Notes: generated by a model from the sequence alone, not told the origin. Shown: positions 1-12,239, counted from the first letter of the stretch. The stretch is DNA of 64,000 nucleotides from Phytophthora colocasiae (GCA_018806915.1 JAGKQI010000054.1:917264-981263); one strand, 5' to 3'. Numbers and translations are program-made.

Positions 1-1335
1 ACCCGTGTCCTCAACCTTGAGCTTCACTCGGAAGTCATCGTGCACCTCTTCAATCCGGAAAGGTCCATGCCACATGTGAGCCAATTTTCGACTAAGTCCC
101 GTTTGAACCTTCGGAATGTACAGCCAGACTGAATCTCCCTTTTCGAACCCGGACTTCAACCGGTCGGACAGTTCCTTCCACTTTTGCGTTTGGACCTCCG
201 ACCGGCGCCTCTTGGCCTTCTTTTGGAGATCTTCAGCGAACGCAACAGCGTAACTGTAGTCACGTTGCACACTACGTCTCCACTCATAGGCTGTGCGCTC
301 CGGAAGGCTATTGGCCTTTGGACCCAACATTGCCGAAATCGTACTCCGGGCGTCCCAGCCGTGCACCAAGTAAAAGGGAGTCTCCAACCGGGTGGCATCA
401 AACGAAGTGTTCAAAGCGAACATCAACCGTTCAACATGGTCGTCCCAGTCGGACTGATCCGCTTCCATGATGTAACCTCGGATACTTCGGACTACCGTTT
501 GGACTGACCGTTCTTGTTGACCGTTCGCCTGAGGGCGATATCCCAAAGTAGCCCGTTGGAGACTTCCAAGTAGATTTCGGAAACATCCGAACACCGCACT
601 CATGAACCTTGGATCTTGGTCATGTCGGATCATCGAACTGGCACCAAACTTTTGGAAGACCACTTGCTCGTAAACTTCAGCAACATCTTGGGCAGTCGTT
701 GAACTCATTGGTTTGCACATGACATATCCGGAGAACATATCTTGGAACAATAATAAGAACGTATTCCCACGAGCCGACTTCGGAAGATGAGTGACGAAAT
801 CCATCGACACCACTTGGAATGGATATGCCGGTTCGATGTTTCCAGGCGACGGTCCTCCATTTGGAGGCCGTCTCTTTCCACTGGCACAATCCACACACTC
901 CTTCACATGCCGTTCAACATCCGCATACATTCCAGGCCAGTAGAACTCCAAGAGTAACTTTTCGTGAGTCCGACGGATACCTTGGTGACCACCTTGGAAA
1001 TCCTCATGGGCATAATGTAGCATATCCGACCGGAGTGACTCTGGAACAACCAACCTCAAATCACCCAAAAAATCGCGTGGACGCTTCTGGGTGACAGTAG
1101 TCATCCGGTACAGCACATCTCGACTGTCCAACGTGAACAGGTCTGCGACCTTGGCAATCTTTCGGAGTCTCCGGGGGGAGAACCGTTGGAACTCTCCTTT
1201 CAGAAATGACTTCAGCTCAGACAAGTACTCGTCAGCGTCTTGGTGGACCTTGATCCTCCGCCATCGCTCTGCCTGGAACTCCAGTGGTCCCATTGAGGTC
1301 CATCTGACGTCCAACCGGTTCATCATCATTCTGAG
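1..1335 (-). CDS. Integrase of A1 (partial, continues off the window)
   Basis: This frame is open from an in-frame TAG at 1336-1338 down to base 1; the first ATG ends at 1329. It inserts the element cDNA into the host genome. An N-terminal zinc-binding region is visible around 840-960 (HVKECVDC). The core DDE residues are the Asp of SMDFVTHLPK near 800, the Asp of the DQDPRF block near 615, and the Glu of QQERSVQT near 512. The part after the catalytic core continues to base 1, where sequence resembling WHGPFR begins the C-terminal domain. The stop at 1336 looks like the result of an indel, because the upstream frame resumes with a segment (VMAAIAQ) that A2 also carries. In the full element it should end in a chromodomain, as in A2. 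Confidence 0.85.
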
Positions 1336-1559
1336 CTATCGCAGCCATGACTCGAGCGGCGAACGTCAGGGGGCAGATTCTGATCCAGTGAGATTTTCTC
1401 CAACCGGAGTGATTGTCATCTGAACTTCCACCAACTTGATGTCGTCCGCTGGCCCCTGGGCACTCATGCGCACAGAACTTGAAGGCTGATCATCTGGCGG
1501 TTCATCTTTCAGAGTATGACCATCCGGAGGTTCAACTGGTCCGTTGTCTTTGGAGTGAT

Positions 1560-2292
1560 CTTGACTTCCGGAACCTCAGGCTTCATCAACTTTTCCGGAA
1601 TCTTGATACGTACTCCAAATGACGTAGGTCACTTTCATCCTCGACATCCCATGACGCTCCCAAGAGTAAAGTCTTGGAAGTGAGATAGTCGGCGGCCTGG
1701 TTGTAGTCTCGCTTGAGATGCACCAGTCGGACCCTCTGAACTTTGCCTTCAAAACCTCCGCCTCCGCAAGGTGTTTTTGGAGGTGCGGTTGATTGCAGTT
1801 GATCAGACCCTGAACTTGTTGAATCACGATCCGAGAATCTCCAACGATAACTCAACTCTTGGACCTTCCGATTGACGCCATCAGTATACCTTTCAGAAGG
1901 CCGTGGTACTCGGCATCGTTCACGGTGACATCTTCCAAGATGAAACCTCGAGCCTCGAGGATAGTCCAACCGGGTAACTTCCAAAGGATGCATCCACAAC
2001 TGCCTTTCCGGTTGGAGGTCTTGGCAGCTCCGTCGAAACTTAGAACAACGCCTTCGTAGTCGGACTCCAACATCTCGATACTCATCACTGGTGGTTTCCG
2101 GATGCGTCCCTTCAGTGGAATCAACGACTCCGAGATTTCGTCCAAGTGTTCACGAGGAGTGATTCCGGCGCCCATAATGGCCGCTAAACCATCTTCATCC
2201 CGTTGGACCTTCCGAATGTCCAAATTCCTGTGGAAAGAGTGAGTCCCCAGGGTACACACCGTCCATCCGCCGACTTGGAATTGATAACCCAC
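1560..2292 (-). pseudogene. Second (additional) RNase H domain of A1
   Basis: Reads as a complete RNase H fold over two overlapping frames. Visible catalytic-type residues are Asp in LSFDGAAK, Glu in DAEYHGLLKG, Asp in VGDSRIVIQQ, and the late KRDYNQAADYL segment. It lies between the RT-linked RNase H and the integrase, where plant Tat/Ogre-type Gypsy elements carry an added RNase H. It would degrade RNA in RNA:DNA hybrids during reverse transcription. A frameshift near 1850-1860 breaks this copy, and a Pro/Glu-rich linker toward the integrase follows at about 1340-1560. The identification rests on motif reading only. Confidence 0.75.
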
Positions 2293-3452
2293 TTCAAGAC
2301 GGAATACCGTGTGTACACGATCAACTTGGACTGTTCAACCAGCGTCCGAAAAACTTGGAGTACTCTCAGTATTGCGATGACCTCCTTTTCCGCAATGTGA
2401 TATCGCAGTTCAGAGTCGTTCAGAACGCGACCGGTATATCTGACCGGATGGATTACACCATCATACTCTTGGCCCAAGACAGCGCAAGCCGCCCAAGCAT
2501 TTGCATGCGGGATGATCACGAACGGTCGAGTCCGGTCGGGGTGTCGAAGCAGTGGAGTCGAAACGATCTTGTGCTTCAGAAGTCCGAACGCTTCCTTGGC
2601 CTGATCCAAGTTCCGGCCGGACTTGATCTGCTCATTAGTTAACTCATACAACACTGCGGCGACCACCGGAAAATCTTCGATGAACTTGTGGTAATAGTTC
2701 AAACTTCCAAGGAACGATTGGACCCCTTTCAGAGTGTTCGGAAATGGTAGGTCCAAAACGCCCTTCGCGATTTTTGGAGTCGCTCTGATACCCTCCGCAC
2801 TGATCTCGTGGGATAAGTACGGGATGGTCAGTTTTCCAAACTCGCTCTTCGGAAGGCTCACCGAGATGTTCCAATATCGGAGTCGAAACAGAAGTGCGTT
2901 CAAGTCTTCGCATAGCTGATCCCATGTTGGAGCACCATGAGCAATGTCGTCGATATACGAACTTCGACCTAACACCGGGCTCATCTGTGACGGAGCAGGG
3001 ATGTTCCGTTGGAAGACTGTCATGGTGTCCGACAGGTTCGGCACTTGAACCCCAACGGGTTGATCGTCCAAAAGTGAATGCTCCGGTCGGTCCAATCCCA
3101 GAAATTCCATAACGTCCGGTTGAACTTCAGCTTCTTCCTCTGGCGGGAGTCGGACAAAACCCCACAGACAATTGTTGATAACCGCCTGGTAGACTAGTGG
3201 AGCTTTCAGTCCAAATGGCATTCTCACCCATTGAAGTGTCCAAACGGACATACGAAAGCCGAGATCAGTTTCGCCCTCTCGGACATCCGGATGGCCCAGA
3301 ATCCACTGGCCATGTCAAGACTCATAAACCACATCGCACTTTCGAATCCAATCAGCAAATCGTCGATCAGAGGTAGCGGGTAGTTCGACAGTAAATGAAC
3401 CCATTCACGACCCGGTAGTCAATGCACATCCGGATGTCGACCCCATTCTTCT
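2293..3452 (-). pseudogene. Reverse transcriptase core and first RNase H region of A1
   Basis: Contains the RT core: conserved segments near the VLKKNG and DYR blocks (about 3400-3460), MPFGLK near 3220 and the catalytic motif YIDD near 2955. The connection and RNase H-like region follows (GSLNYYHKFIEDF near 2700, then to 2300). A frame change near 3250 separates the front part from the long downstream frame. The RNase H-like part lacks the usual Asp residues: the first motif reads PHANAW and the third YTRYSV, while the Glu of AEKEV remains. It is therefore probably a structural connection domain, with catalysis left to the second RNase H at 1560-2292. Confidence 0.8.
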
Positions 3453-5258
3453 TCAGAACAATGACGATTGAGAGGACAATGGGCTTTCGGAATGTTCAAT
3501 CAGACCTGTCTCCAGAAGCTTCTTGAGCAACTCGTACACCTTGATCGCCAAGTGAGGAGCTATCGATCGGGGTCGTTGAGCGACAGGTTTTGCCGACCCG
3601 ACGTCCAAGTCGCATATCACACCTCTGGCCGGAGCAGGAGCCGCATTACCGTCTCCCAAGAAAATACTCCGATGGCGCTTCAGAATGTCCCGAAGTTTAC
3701 GTTCCTCTTCTGGAGTAGTTTTTCCCGGTTCACCTACATCGGCCGATTCGATATCACACTTTGGAGTCAGCTCATGTATTTCCGGAAGCATAACCAGCTG
3801 CTCACGCAACTGGGACAACATGTCGCTTCCCTCATGTACATATACAGCAGGCTCCAAGTTCAACTCTTCGGCATTCACGTGCAGGCATCGGACGAACTTG
3901 GTCTCTAGTTTCCGGATGGCTCGATTTACCACGTCCAACTTGGACTCAGTCTCTGACTGGACATCTTCAGATTCGAGTTCTTCAACCAACGTTTCTTCCG
4001 GAAAGCATTTTCCGTCAGCATCACTAATCGCGTCGAAAAATTCATCATCATCTAAATCTCCAGTTGGATCACCACCTGATCTTTCCAAAATCGTCAATGT
4101 TGTCGATCGTTCCACGGGTACACCTTCGTCATCCATGCTAATCACATCGAAAAAATCCTCATCATCCGAACCTCCAACAGACTCATCGTTGGTAGGACAA
4201 TCATTACTGCCTCCATCAGACACTTCGTCGGGGGTGACTCCAGCATCTTCTGGCTGTTCGGTAACAGAATCTGCAACTTCTGGATGTAACACATTCTGAA
4301 CTTCCGACGGTTGAATCTGCAGTTGGACCATATGAACCCTGGTACTCCCACGCGGCGACCGTGTCAACAACTTCTTCGGCCATGGGTATTTCGGTCTTTG
4401 GACCGACGGCGGCGCAGACTCGGACATCATTTGGAGGTACTTCTCCTGTCGGAGCTGCTCTTGTCTGGAATTCGTATTCTCGTAAATGAGCACTTCCCAC
4501 TCACGGTACCTCCGAAGTCCGGGCCGAACAAATCTTCCGAACGGGTAACACCCATACTCTACAATCTGAGCCACAGTAGTATTCGTCCCAAGCCAGACAT
4601 CCTTCTCCAAGATATTCACCACTCGGACTGCAACTGCCCAGGACTTCGCTCCATAGATGAGTTGAGTCACCCAACGGTCACCACGACCAGCCCACACAAC
4701 TTCGCGCTGTGGGTTACTCTGACCATAGTTAATCCGAATGACAGTCTGCTCACCCGGTTGGAGGCATATCGTCCCTGACGGTCGAACGTCCAACCGTAGT
4801 CCTTTCCTTTGCTGGTCGAATGTCCGACCAGACAACATCACGTTTTCTTCATCCGGCAACTGAACCAATCCTTCTCGAACGCACAGTCGTACTCCGGCTG
4901 AGTAAATGAAGTCCATTCCAAGTAACACGTCAACACCTTCACCGATGTTCGCCACCCATAATTCCAGAACGTAAACCACGTTCAGTCCAAGGGTGATCTT
5001 CACTTCGGTCCGGGCGGTAATCACGGTTGGAACTCCACCCAATCCGGACACCCGGAGCTGCTTCTCAAAGTTCAATTTGAGCTTGAGCCTACGCGCAAGG
5101 TCTAAGCTCAACATGCTCACAGAAGCTCCGGAGTCCAAAAGGATGTCGGTCCGACAGTTGTTCACTGCACCATGCACCATCGCAACTCTCTTTGAACTGT
5201 CCGAACGGTGTTTTTCCCACCATCCGTAACCTTCTCCCGGTTTCAGTCTGAACTCCAA
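3453..5258 (-). pseudogene. Aspartic protease, acidic linker and RT start of A1
   Basis: One open frame of about 600 codons. The retropepsin-type active site is DSGASVSML near the N-terminus (about 5130), followed by a flap region and the conserved LLGMDF block. A long Asp/Glu/Ser-rich linker (about 3900-4400) follows, then GVICDLDVG and KPVAQRPR, which begin the RT. The frame stops at 3453 where RT should continue; the continuation is readable in another frame just downstream, so this is an indel. The protease would cleave the gag-pol polyprotein. Its upstream part (5260-5610) is readable only in shifted frames. Confidence 0.85.
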
Positions 5259-5260
5259 CG

Positions 5261-5950
5261 GGTGTCATCCAGATTGTCTGATTCCAATCGTCTGAAAGTT
5301 CATCTCCGACCGGATCGCCAAAGTCACTACCAACCGGAGTACGAGAGTCGTCATCGATAATTGTCGTCATGCATTGATGGTTAACCTGTCGCTTCAACTC
5401 TGGTCCAACATACGCTAACACACACAATTCGGGGGGTTTCTTCAGCCCGGCGCGTTCTGGATCCCCATCCAGCGGGCTTATTGGTTTGACGGCTGTTCCC
5501 CTGAATTGTCCTCCGGATCCAAAAGTTGGTTCCGGATGGCAGTCGGTATGTCTAGCGCACCTTGTCGGATCAGGTTCTTGATATCTTGGAACGCCTTGAA
5601 CTCTCCACACGGTCCTTCATGATACTTGTTGCAGAATTCACACTGTCGAGTCCGGCAGAAGCGGGGCGGATGTCCCTTTCGATGGCATCTTTCACATTCA
5701 ATGTCCGCCCAGCAATCTTCCTTGACATGTCCAAAACCCCGGCAATTCTCGCAATATCTCGCGGAGTAAGGCCTTGACGTCCGGAATCCGTATGGTCATT
5801 CGGACTTCGAGACTTCCATCCACCTTCCTGAAGGATCTTGAACACTGCGTCCGAAAGATCATCCATAGTTGGAAAAGTGACGTTTGAACTCTCGGAGTTC
5901 GGAGTGTCCAGTCGCGTTCGCTTCCGGAGTGGTTGTGGCTTCATCTTCTT
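5261..5950 (-). pseudogene. Zinc-knuckle (nucleocapsid) region of A1
   Basis: A CCHC-type knuckle followed by a second Cys/His cluster can be read in one minus frame at about 5600-5780. The order is CENCRGFGHVKEDC, then IECERCHRKGH, then further Cys pairs. The region also has basic stretches. This is the nucleic-acid-binding nucleocapsid part of gag. The longest formal ORFs here are in other frames, and frameshifts connect it poorly to capsid and protease. A2 shows the same motifs at about 50640-50780. Confidence 0.7.
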
Positions 5951-5956
5951 GGAACG

Positions 5957-6526
5957 TCACATGACGGTCATCATCGTCCGAAGTATCGTCACCTGAGTGA
6001 GATATGCCCGTCCAGACCGCTTCAACCGGAGTTTGTCACGGGACACATTGTCTGCCCGGAAGTCCCGTTTTGGAGGAGGGGTATCGTAGTCGTCATCCAA
6101 ATTCAAGTCTTCGTGCTGTTTCAAGACGTACTCGACGTCCTTCAGACTTCGGAGACGCTGACCTTGGAGTGTCGTCCGGAGGCGGGAGTCTAAAAGCTTC
6201 TTCATGAAAACCTTCAGATGGTCTTCGCGGCGCTTACTCGATCCATCGGTTTCAATACCCGCTCGGTCCGCCACCTTGTTCAACCGGTAGTAGAACTCCA
6301 ACGGGGTCTCCGACTTCTTTTGGATCATCGTGTAATAGCGTTCCGCATCCGAAGTCTTCGCCTTGCAATATCGCTCTCGGAATGCCTTCAAGAAGGGCTT
6401 CCACTTCCGACGCACTTTGGAGTCCAAATTCGCACGCCAATTCCGGACAGCCGGAGACATCTTCAACTTCATTTCGTAGATCTTGACATTGTCCGCCCAG
6501 CCGCCTTGAACCGCCATACTTTGAAA
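5957..6526 (-). pseudogene. Capsid (retrotransposon gag) domain of A1
   Basis: Shows the retrotransposon gag pattern: a segment with AVRNW, then FLKAFRERYC, then TPLEFYYRLNKVADRAG and a helical tail ending in LKDVEYVLKQHEDL. It forms the particle shell in the cytoplasm. An in-frame TGA at 6527-6529 separates it from the upstream Ser-rich gag segment, which ends RMRWLE. In A2 the same position reads through (MRWLERFQSM), so the stop is a mutation of this copy. Confidence 0.8.
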
Positions 6527-8561
6527 TCACTCTAACCAGCGCATCCGATTGGACAACGCGGCCTTCTCGTCGAAGTCTTCCAACGTGCTCGCGTTTACGA
6601 AAGGCTTGAACAGGTATGTAGTCGTCCCATTCGGACCAGTCGTTGTCGTGAGTCCTGGAGTTGCGTCTTCAAACGAGCTGCTATCGGAGCTTCCAGAGTC
6701 AGAATCACTGCTCGAACTCGAACTCGAACCGGAAGAACTTGGATCATCGTCGGAGTATCTCTTCCTCCGGGTGGAGGACGGCTTCCTCAACGACTTGTCC
6801 TTCCTCGACGAGGTCTTCTTCGGTACACCTGAACGTCTCGAGGAGCCCCGTCCGGACGTGTCCTTCGACCCCTTCCGGACATCACGCGAGCTCCGTCCGG
6901 ACATACTTCGTCGTCCAGCGTCTGCATCTTTCCTCGCCACCAGAGCCTGCTGCGTCGGCGCCTTCGCCTCGTGAGTCTTGGGCGCCTTCGTTTCCCGTGT
7001 GACAACTTGGAGGGCGGCCGCAAGTTGAGCGGCCAGCAATCCATCCGGATCCAAAACATCTGTTTTCTGGGAACCGGCTGAAGATGCTCCCTGGGATGCG
7101 CCGCTGGATACTTGGTGCAAAGACGTTGGCCAGACGGCTGACGATCTTGAATATCCGGAGATCGTCCGGACGCCTTTGGCTTCACAAATTCCTTGGCTGT
7201 CGTTGCCCGAAGATCTCGGACTTGCGTAGCTAGGAACTTCTGGACAGCCAAAGATGCCTCGCGCTCCTTCCTCCGGGTAGCTTCCGATTCTTCCAGTTCT
7301 CGCTGTAGTCTGCGGAGCTCCTTCGACGGCTTGGACTTGGACTTGACGTCCCGAGTGGTGTCCCTCTGGTCCTGTTCGAATTCCGACGAGGGGTCATCTG
7401 GACGTCCAAAATCTGCTTGGACTTCCGGACGCGCAGTGAACACTTGGGTCGGCTCCTGCTTCGGGAACAGCTTCTCGAACTTGGAGTCCAACAGTCGGTC
7501 CAGCTTGCTGTCCAGGTCTCCAGACATCTTCTCGAGTGCAGAACCTTGCTGGTCCTCCATCCGCGCCATGACCTTCTGAAGCTGGTACATGGTGTTCAAC
7601 GCGACCTGGGTAGATCCGGAACTTGCAGACTTGGAGGACCGCTCGGACCGCACTGATTCAGTTGGAGTCTCATGGCGCCGTTCGGACTTTCGACTTCCAC
7701 GTTCTTTGGATTTCGAAGACTTGTCTGCGCGGGCCGCTTCACGTCGTCTCGAATGCTTCTTCTTCGGCTTCTCCGGTTTAGACTCTTCCAGATCGACATC
7801 ATCTTGTTGGACAACACTTGAGCGTCCACGAGGATTCTCGCGAGTAATCTGGAAATCCATTCCGGATTCCATGGGCATAGCGCCTCCTGAAGTCCGAGCG
7901 GACATGGCCATCGGAGTGAACCTGGGGAACGGCATATGCGATCCAGCGGATCGACTCATTCCGAACCCTGACGAATCTGACGTGCTCTCCCTGGAAGTCC
8001 GCGTCCCTGACGAAGCGCTAGCCATCGACTCACTCGACCCTCCGGAGGTTCCAAACAAGCTTGACTCTTCAATCGAACTCGTTCGTTCGGATGGATTCGT
8101 CTGATCGGACATGCTCTGTTGAGAAGTCATGCCGCCTCTAGACGACCCAGTCCGGCTCGACCCCAAACTCTGGAATAACGACGATGGTGCCGACGGGAAC
8201 GATGATGTAGCGGGCGACGGGATAGACGATGGTGGCGCTCGGGGCATCACTCGCTGGACACGCTTCGGTTGAACCTCCGGCTGAACGGGTCCTCTTGGAC
8301 TGCGTACCTTCCGGAATCCAGCCGACTTCAGCAGCCTCGCGAATTCCATCCAAACAGCGATACTTCGTAATCCGAAATAAACACACCTTCATCTTGGCTG
8401 AACACTTCTGGATGTTGTTCGTATAAGCTTTGTCTCCCAGAAGTTGCCAATATCCGGTTGGCCTCTGTCGCTTGGACAACCACTTGCCTCCATTCGACCA
8501 ATTCAACCACCAATAGCTGGAGCATGTCTCCGACCACTTGACGGACCAAATCCGGATGCAC
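6527..8561 (-). pseudogene. Ser/Lys-rich central gag region of A1
   Basis: Three overlapping minus frames (8328-8561, 6787-8349 and 6527-7120) form one decayed coding stretch. It starts with a helical part (HPDLVRQVVGDML) and continues into Ser/Thr/Arg/Lys-rich low-complexity sequence with a coiled-coil-like Glu/Arg segment near 7250-7350. Past a polyserine tract near 6700-6730 it ends with TTTTGPNGTTTYLFKPF, just before the capsid. The function of the Ser-rich part is not known to me. Its place upstream of capsid and its presence in A2 mark it as gag. Confidence 0.65.
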
Positions 8562-8606
8562 TTTGTAGACACGCGTCCGGAACCATCCCGGGACGAGGTT
8601 GACAAA

Positions 8607-9743
8607 TCAAAATCCAGCTTCGAAAAGTAATGTCTGAAGAACAGCAATACATTCCCGTGGAGAAAACTCCGAAGGTGAAATCAACGCCGCTTGGATATCC
8701 CGAGCCATTCCGAACGTTCGACGGTGTATCTGCAACTCGGAGATCCAAGCGTCAGTCTGAGCTGGCATCGACATCCGGCGGTCTAAATACTGCGAAGTCA
8801 TGGACGCCGCCCGAATGAACGGTTCACAGTTCAGCCTGACTTGCGGCCAGTCGAATCGGGCCTCGGGTGGGATATTCCTTTCGGAACCATCACGCTCCCA
8901 ACGTCGTACTTGATCGGCCACATACGCCTTCGCTTGAACTTCCGTCATCTCGAATTCCGACGGTGCCGGTTGAACTCTCGGCTGAACATTCGGAGGTTCG
9001 AACATTTGGGCATCCGGAATGTAAACTCCAGAAGCTTGTTGAGCCGGCGTCCCAGACTGTTCCACAACAGGTGATTCGTCCGGAATCAGTGGTGGCACTT
9101 AGACGTCCGGAGTCATTGGCGAAGTCACGATCATGTCTTCCAGCGCAATGTCCTCCCGGACCGGTGACAAGGGTCGATACTCCTGTTTGACTGAGGCCAT
9201 TCCAACGGGGGCATCAGCGTCCAAATGAAAATCTTCCAAGGGAGGAGAATCCGGAACTCGATCCTCCACCTGGACATCTTCAAACACGTCCTCTCCATCG
9301 GAGTCCTCAGCCTCATTTTCCACAGCTTCGATCTCCTCCCCTTCGGACACCTCCTGACCGGACTCATCTGAAGGGTCTTCGTCCGGGTCGACATCCGATC
9401 CAGACTCCTCTTCTCCATCCGGATCCTCCTCGGACCCGGACTCCTCCTGCTCAGGATCGCCTTCTCCCTCCGAAGCTTCCTCGGAAGCACTTCCGTCTTG
9501 ACTCGCGTGGTGCGCGTCCAACTGGTCGGCCTCCGACTGGACTTCTTCACGTTCCAGCAATTCCTTCGCCTCAAGGGCAGCCTTCCGCTTCGCAGCGTTC
9601 GCCTGACGATTTCTTCTCACAATGGTTTCCAAATCTTCATGCTCCTCAGGCTGCTGTCCTTTCAACCTTCTCGACGATCTCGTAGCCATACCGCTTCCAG
9701 ACGCGTCGCCTCTTCCTTCGCGTGTAGTTTCACTTCCAGTCAT
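8607..9743 (-). pseudogene. Acidic N-terminal gag ORF of A1
   Basis: Begins at ATG 9741-9743 (MTGSETTREG), 80 bp after the PBS. The start matches the ATG at 46394 in A2. The first 30 residues are basic (RSSRRLKG). A very acidic Glu/Asp/Ser tract follows (9250-9500), then a Pro-rich part and a helical part (MTEVQAKAYVADQVRRWE). A TAA at 9099-9101 interrupts the frame; A2 is open across this point. A frame change at 8607 (after LFEAGF) leads into the central gag region. The role of the acidic tract is unknown. Confidence 0.7.
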
Positions 9744-9822
9744 AACAACCACGATCAGAAAGTTAGTTAGTACTCAAACCCCGAAACTAATCAAAATATA
9801 AAAATAACTCGGTGATATCCTC

Positions 9823-9847
9823 GGTTCGAATCCGGGCACGCGCACCA
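9823..9847 (-). other. Primer binding site of A1
   Basis: On the plus strand this 25-base run reads as a tRNA 3' end including the T-loop GGTTCGAATCC and terminal CCA. It lies 2 bp inside the 5' LTR, so on the element strand it is the tRNA-complementary PBS. An identical run sits at 46290-46314 in A2. Confidence 0.9.
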
Positions 9848-9849
9848 GC

Positions 9850-11369
9850 TGTGGCGAAGTGGGTGAACACTTTTCCCGCCCAGGTGCGTATAGCGTGTCT
9901 TCCGGAAAATAAGTCCGACTAGAAAGATGTCCGGTCGGACTAACGAAAGTCAGAACCTCCAACCGGGATCCAAATGGGTATCCGGAAAGAGGGTTGGCGT
10001 GTGACCTTGTGACTACCCTCGTAGGTGTCGTTTGTCTTCGAACGCGAGGAGTTCCACCTGGATGAGTTACTTCCAAAAGCTTGACTGGATCCAGATGTAG
10101 AGTGCTAATGCACTTCCAAATGCAGTGGTTGAGTCTGAATGCAGGTGAGAGACTATTACCAAAGCCTTCCAACAACAGATAACCAATATACAAGAGAGTT
10201 AAATGCAAATATACAGCCGCTTCTTATTCTTTCCGGCCCTTGAGCGGTGGGCACTCCAAATGCCAGTACGACGTTGGACACTCCAACCGGGACACTGGCA
10301 CAATCCCGGGGTCCTTTAGCGCACCACTTCTGGCAAGTCCACTTGGACTCCCAGAAGACAATTATCCAAGTATACCAGGAATACTATAGAGCACTCCAAA
10401 ATACACACACACAAATACAGTCCAATCACACAGCAGTCAATCAATCAATTTCAGGGGTGACTACTAATAACCTCCTAAAACGCAGTTGTAATATGAAATG
10501 TACAAACCAAACGACCGTTTGGAATGTCCAACTGGAATATGAAATGGGAGGGGTCACGCCCGGGAATCGCCGCCCGGATCACCTTCCCAACTTGGTCTTA
10601 ACCTGGCGGAGATTCACGCGGCGGTGACGATAGTCGACGCGGCCTGACGCTTGTTCGCTGACTCCGAGCCCTCGACTTCGAGGCTGGTCGGCAGTGCTCA
10701 CAGTGGTGGCTTATGGGAAACCTCCCGCTCTTCCACTTGCGCCCTTGGTGGCAAATTGAACTCTCTTTAATATATAACTATCCGTTGTAAAGCTAAACAT
10801 GCAAAAATAGACTTGGTTTCACTATAGGTAGAGGCGTGCTTATCCGGAGGCGACCTGACACATCCGAAGAACACCGAAGAACATGGCCGAATTCCAGCTG
10901 TGCCGAACAGATCATGGTCGGTCGTCTTGGTCGGTCGGAAAACACTTGGGTCTAGTATGGTCGGATCTTCAACGGCCGATCGTGGGTACAAATCAGGGCT
11001 AGTCCGGTTGGACTCTGGGTACAAATCTGGACTGGTCCGGTTGGACCTGTTCCATCCAAACAGCCATCTTCCACTTGGACATCCAAAAGTAACTCCAATA
11101 TCTCGAAATCAGGTAACTGTCAACTTGGCAGAAGGCGGCAGTCCAGGAAATCACTTGACTTGAGTATGTACGTCCGACCGGACATATACCACTTGGAGTC
11201 CCAACTGGAGATCTTGGACTGACTTCGCCTGGGCTCTCCGGAATCCACATTTATTTCGTCCATCCAATCCTCCTTGGCTCGTGCAAAGCGTCCCAATATA
11301 GTACTTTCAGAGCCAATCAGAGCGTAGCTGGGGTATTTACTCCGTAAAAACTGGAGCCACATCTTCACA
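9850..11369 (-). repeat. 5' LTR of A1
   Basis: 1520 bp. On the element strand it begins TGTGAAG and ends CGCCACA (TG...CA), directly next to the PBS. It aligns by eye with the LTRs of A2 at 44759-46287 and 57987-59549, sharing for example the segment with AAAGAGAGTTCAATTTGCC. It carries the element promoter and polyadenylation signals. The right edge abuts interrupted B1 integrase coding sequence. Confidence 0.85.
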
Positions 11370-11370
11370 C

Positions 11371-11956
11371 TAGGCTACGAGAGGCGATTGCAGACCGAGC
11401 CGATCGGCACAATGAGGATGTCGATCCACATCAGATCGAAGCTGGATCACGGGTTTGGCTGTATCTAGATCGTGTGAAGGAAGGATATGCGCGTAAACTC
11501 GCTCACCTTTGGCACGGCCCGTTCCGTGTTGCAGAGAAACTCAATGAGTTCACGATTAAACTGGAGATCGCGGGATCTGATTACCATATCTTCCCAGTGG
11601 TCCATGTTTCTAAGCTGAAGCCGGTGCGGAATTTTCCGGATCGACCGCGGATCGAGTTGACGGTAGATGAAGCAGATCGGCTCGATTTCGATGAGATCCT
11701 CCTTCCGGAGGACAGTTGGGTCCCAGATCTGGATGCCGATGAGTACGAGGTCGAACGGATCTCGGACATGCGAAGTGGGAAACGAACTCGCTACGGCCGG
11801 ATCTATCGTGAATTCCTGGTGCATTGGGTCGGTTATGATGAGCCGACTTGGGTCGATGAAGCTGATCTCAATTGTGGAGCTATACTAAGTGCGTTCCTGC
11901 GGAATCATGTGAATCGGAACCGGTTTGGCGTGATGCAGTCGCACGAAGAGGTGTAG
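11371..11956 (+). CDS. Integrase C-terminus with chromodomain of B1 (partial)
   Basis: Frame is open from the A1 junction (AGG CTA CGA) to the stop at 11956. It starts inside the integrase, with ADRADRHNED leading to the GSRVWLYL block, then WHGPFRVAEK and VHVSKLKP, the usual integrase C-terminal domain. The chromodomain follows (EYEVERISDMR, FLVHWVGYDEPTWVDEADL). Chromodomains direct integration to marked chromatin. There is no frameshift in this piece. The catalytic core is missing because A1 sits there. Confidence 0.9.
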
Positions 11957-12239
11957 ATGGATGTCGGGTGAGGCAGCAGGGTTGCCTTGCCGTGATCGAG
12001 GAAGCTGATGTGGAGCAAAATCCAGATCAGGCGAGAATTTTGTATTTGTGTATATGCATGTGAACAGGAAATTTGACGACTGGAGAAAGGCGATCTTGAA
12101 TGTCGAGATGGAGATGAAGGAGGATCACGTCCTCAAAACGATGGAGCACGATGGGAACGACTGTGGAAATGGAGATTACGAGAATAACGGATGGAAATGT
12201 GAAATACGCAGAACAGCCCTAGCTTACGGGGAGGCGGCC

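Larger units (their letters stand above)
1..11369 (-). mobile_element. Gypsy LTR retrotransposon A1 (family A), 3' end outside window
   Basis: Minus-strand Ty3/Gypsy element. From right to left it holds a 5' LTR (9850-11369), a PBS, an acidic gag start, Ser-rich gag, capsid, zinc knuckles, aspartic protease, RT, RNase H, a second RNase H and integrase, which runs off the window start. It interrupts the integrase frame of plus-strand element B1 at 11370. Copy A2 at 44759-59549 is the same family and confirms the LTR ends and domain order. Coding parts contain several frameshifts and in-frame stops, so this copy is not intact. The 3' LTR, the chromodomain and the left target duplication lie outside the window, so the insertion duplication cannot be checked here. 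Confidence 0.9.

Noticed and set aside
6549..8104. Long plus-strand ORFs (6549-6974, 7193-7579, 7589-8104)
   Set aside because: Shadows of the Ser/Asp-rich minus-strand gag of A1; no conserved features of their own.
9823..9847. tRNA gene 3' half
   Set aside because: Only the 3' end of a tRNA is present, next to an LTR. It is a primer binding site.
11465..11824. Minus-strand ORF opposite the B1 chromodomain
   Set aside because: Shadow of a well-supported integrase/chromodomain frame; no partner in other copies could be checked.
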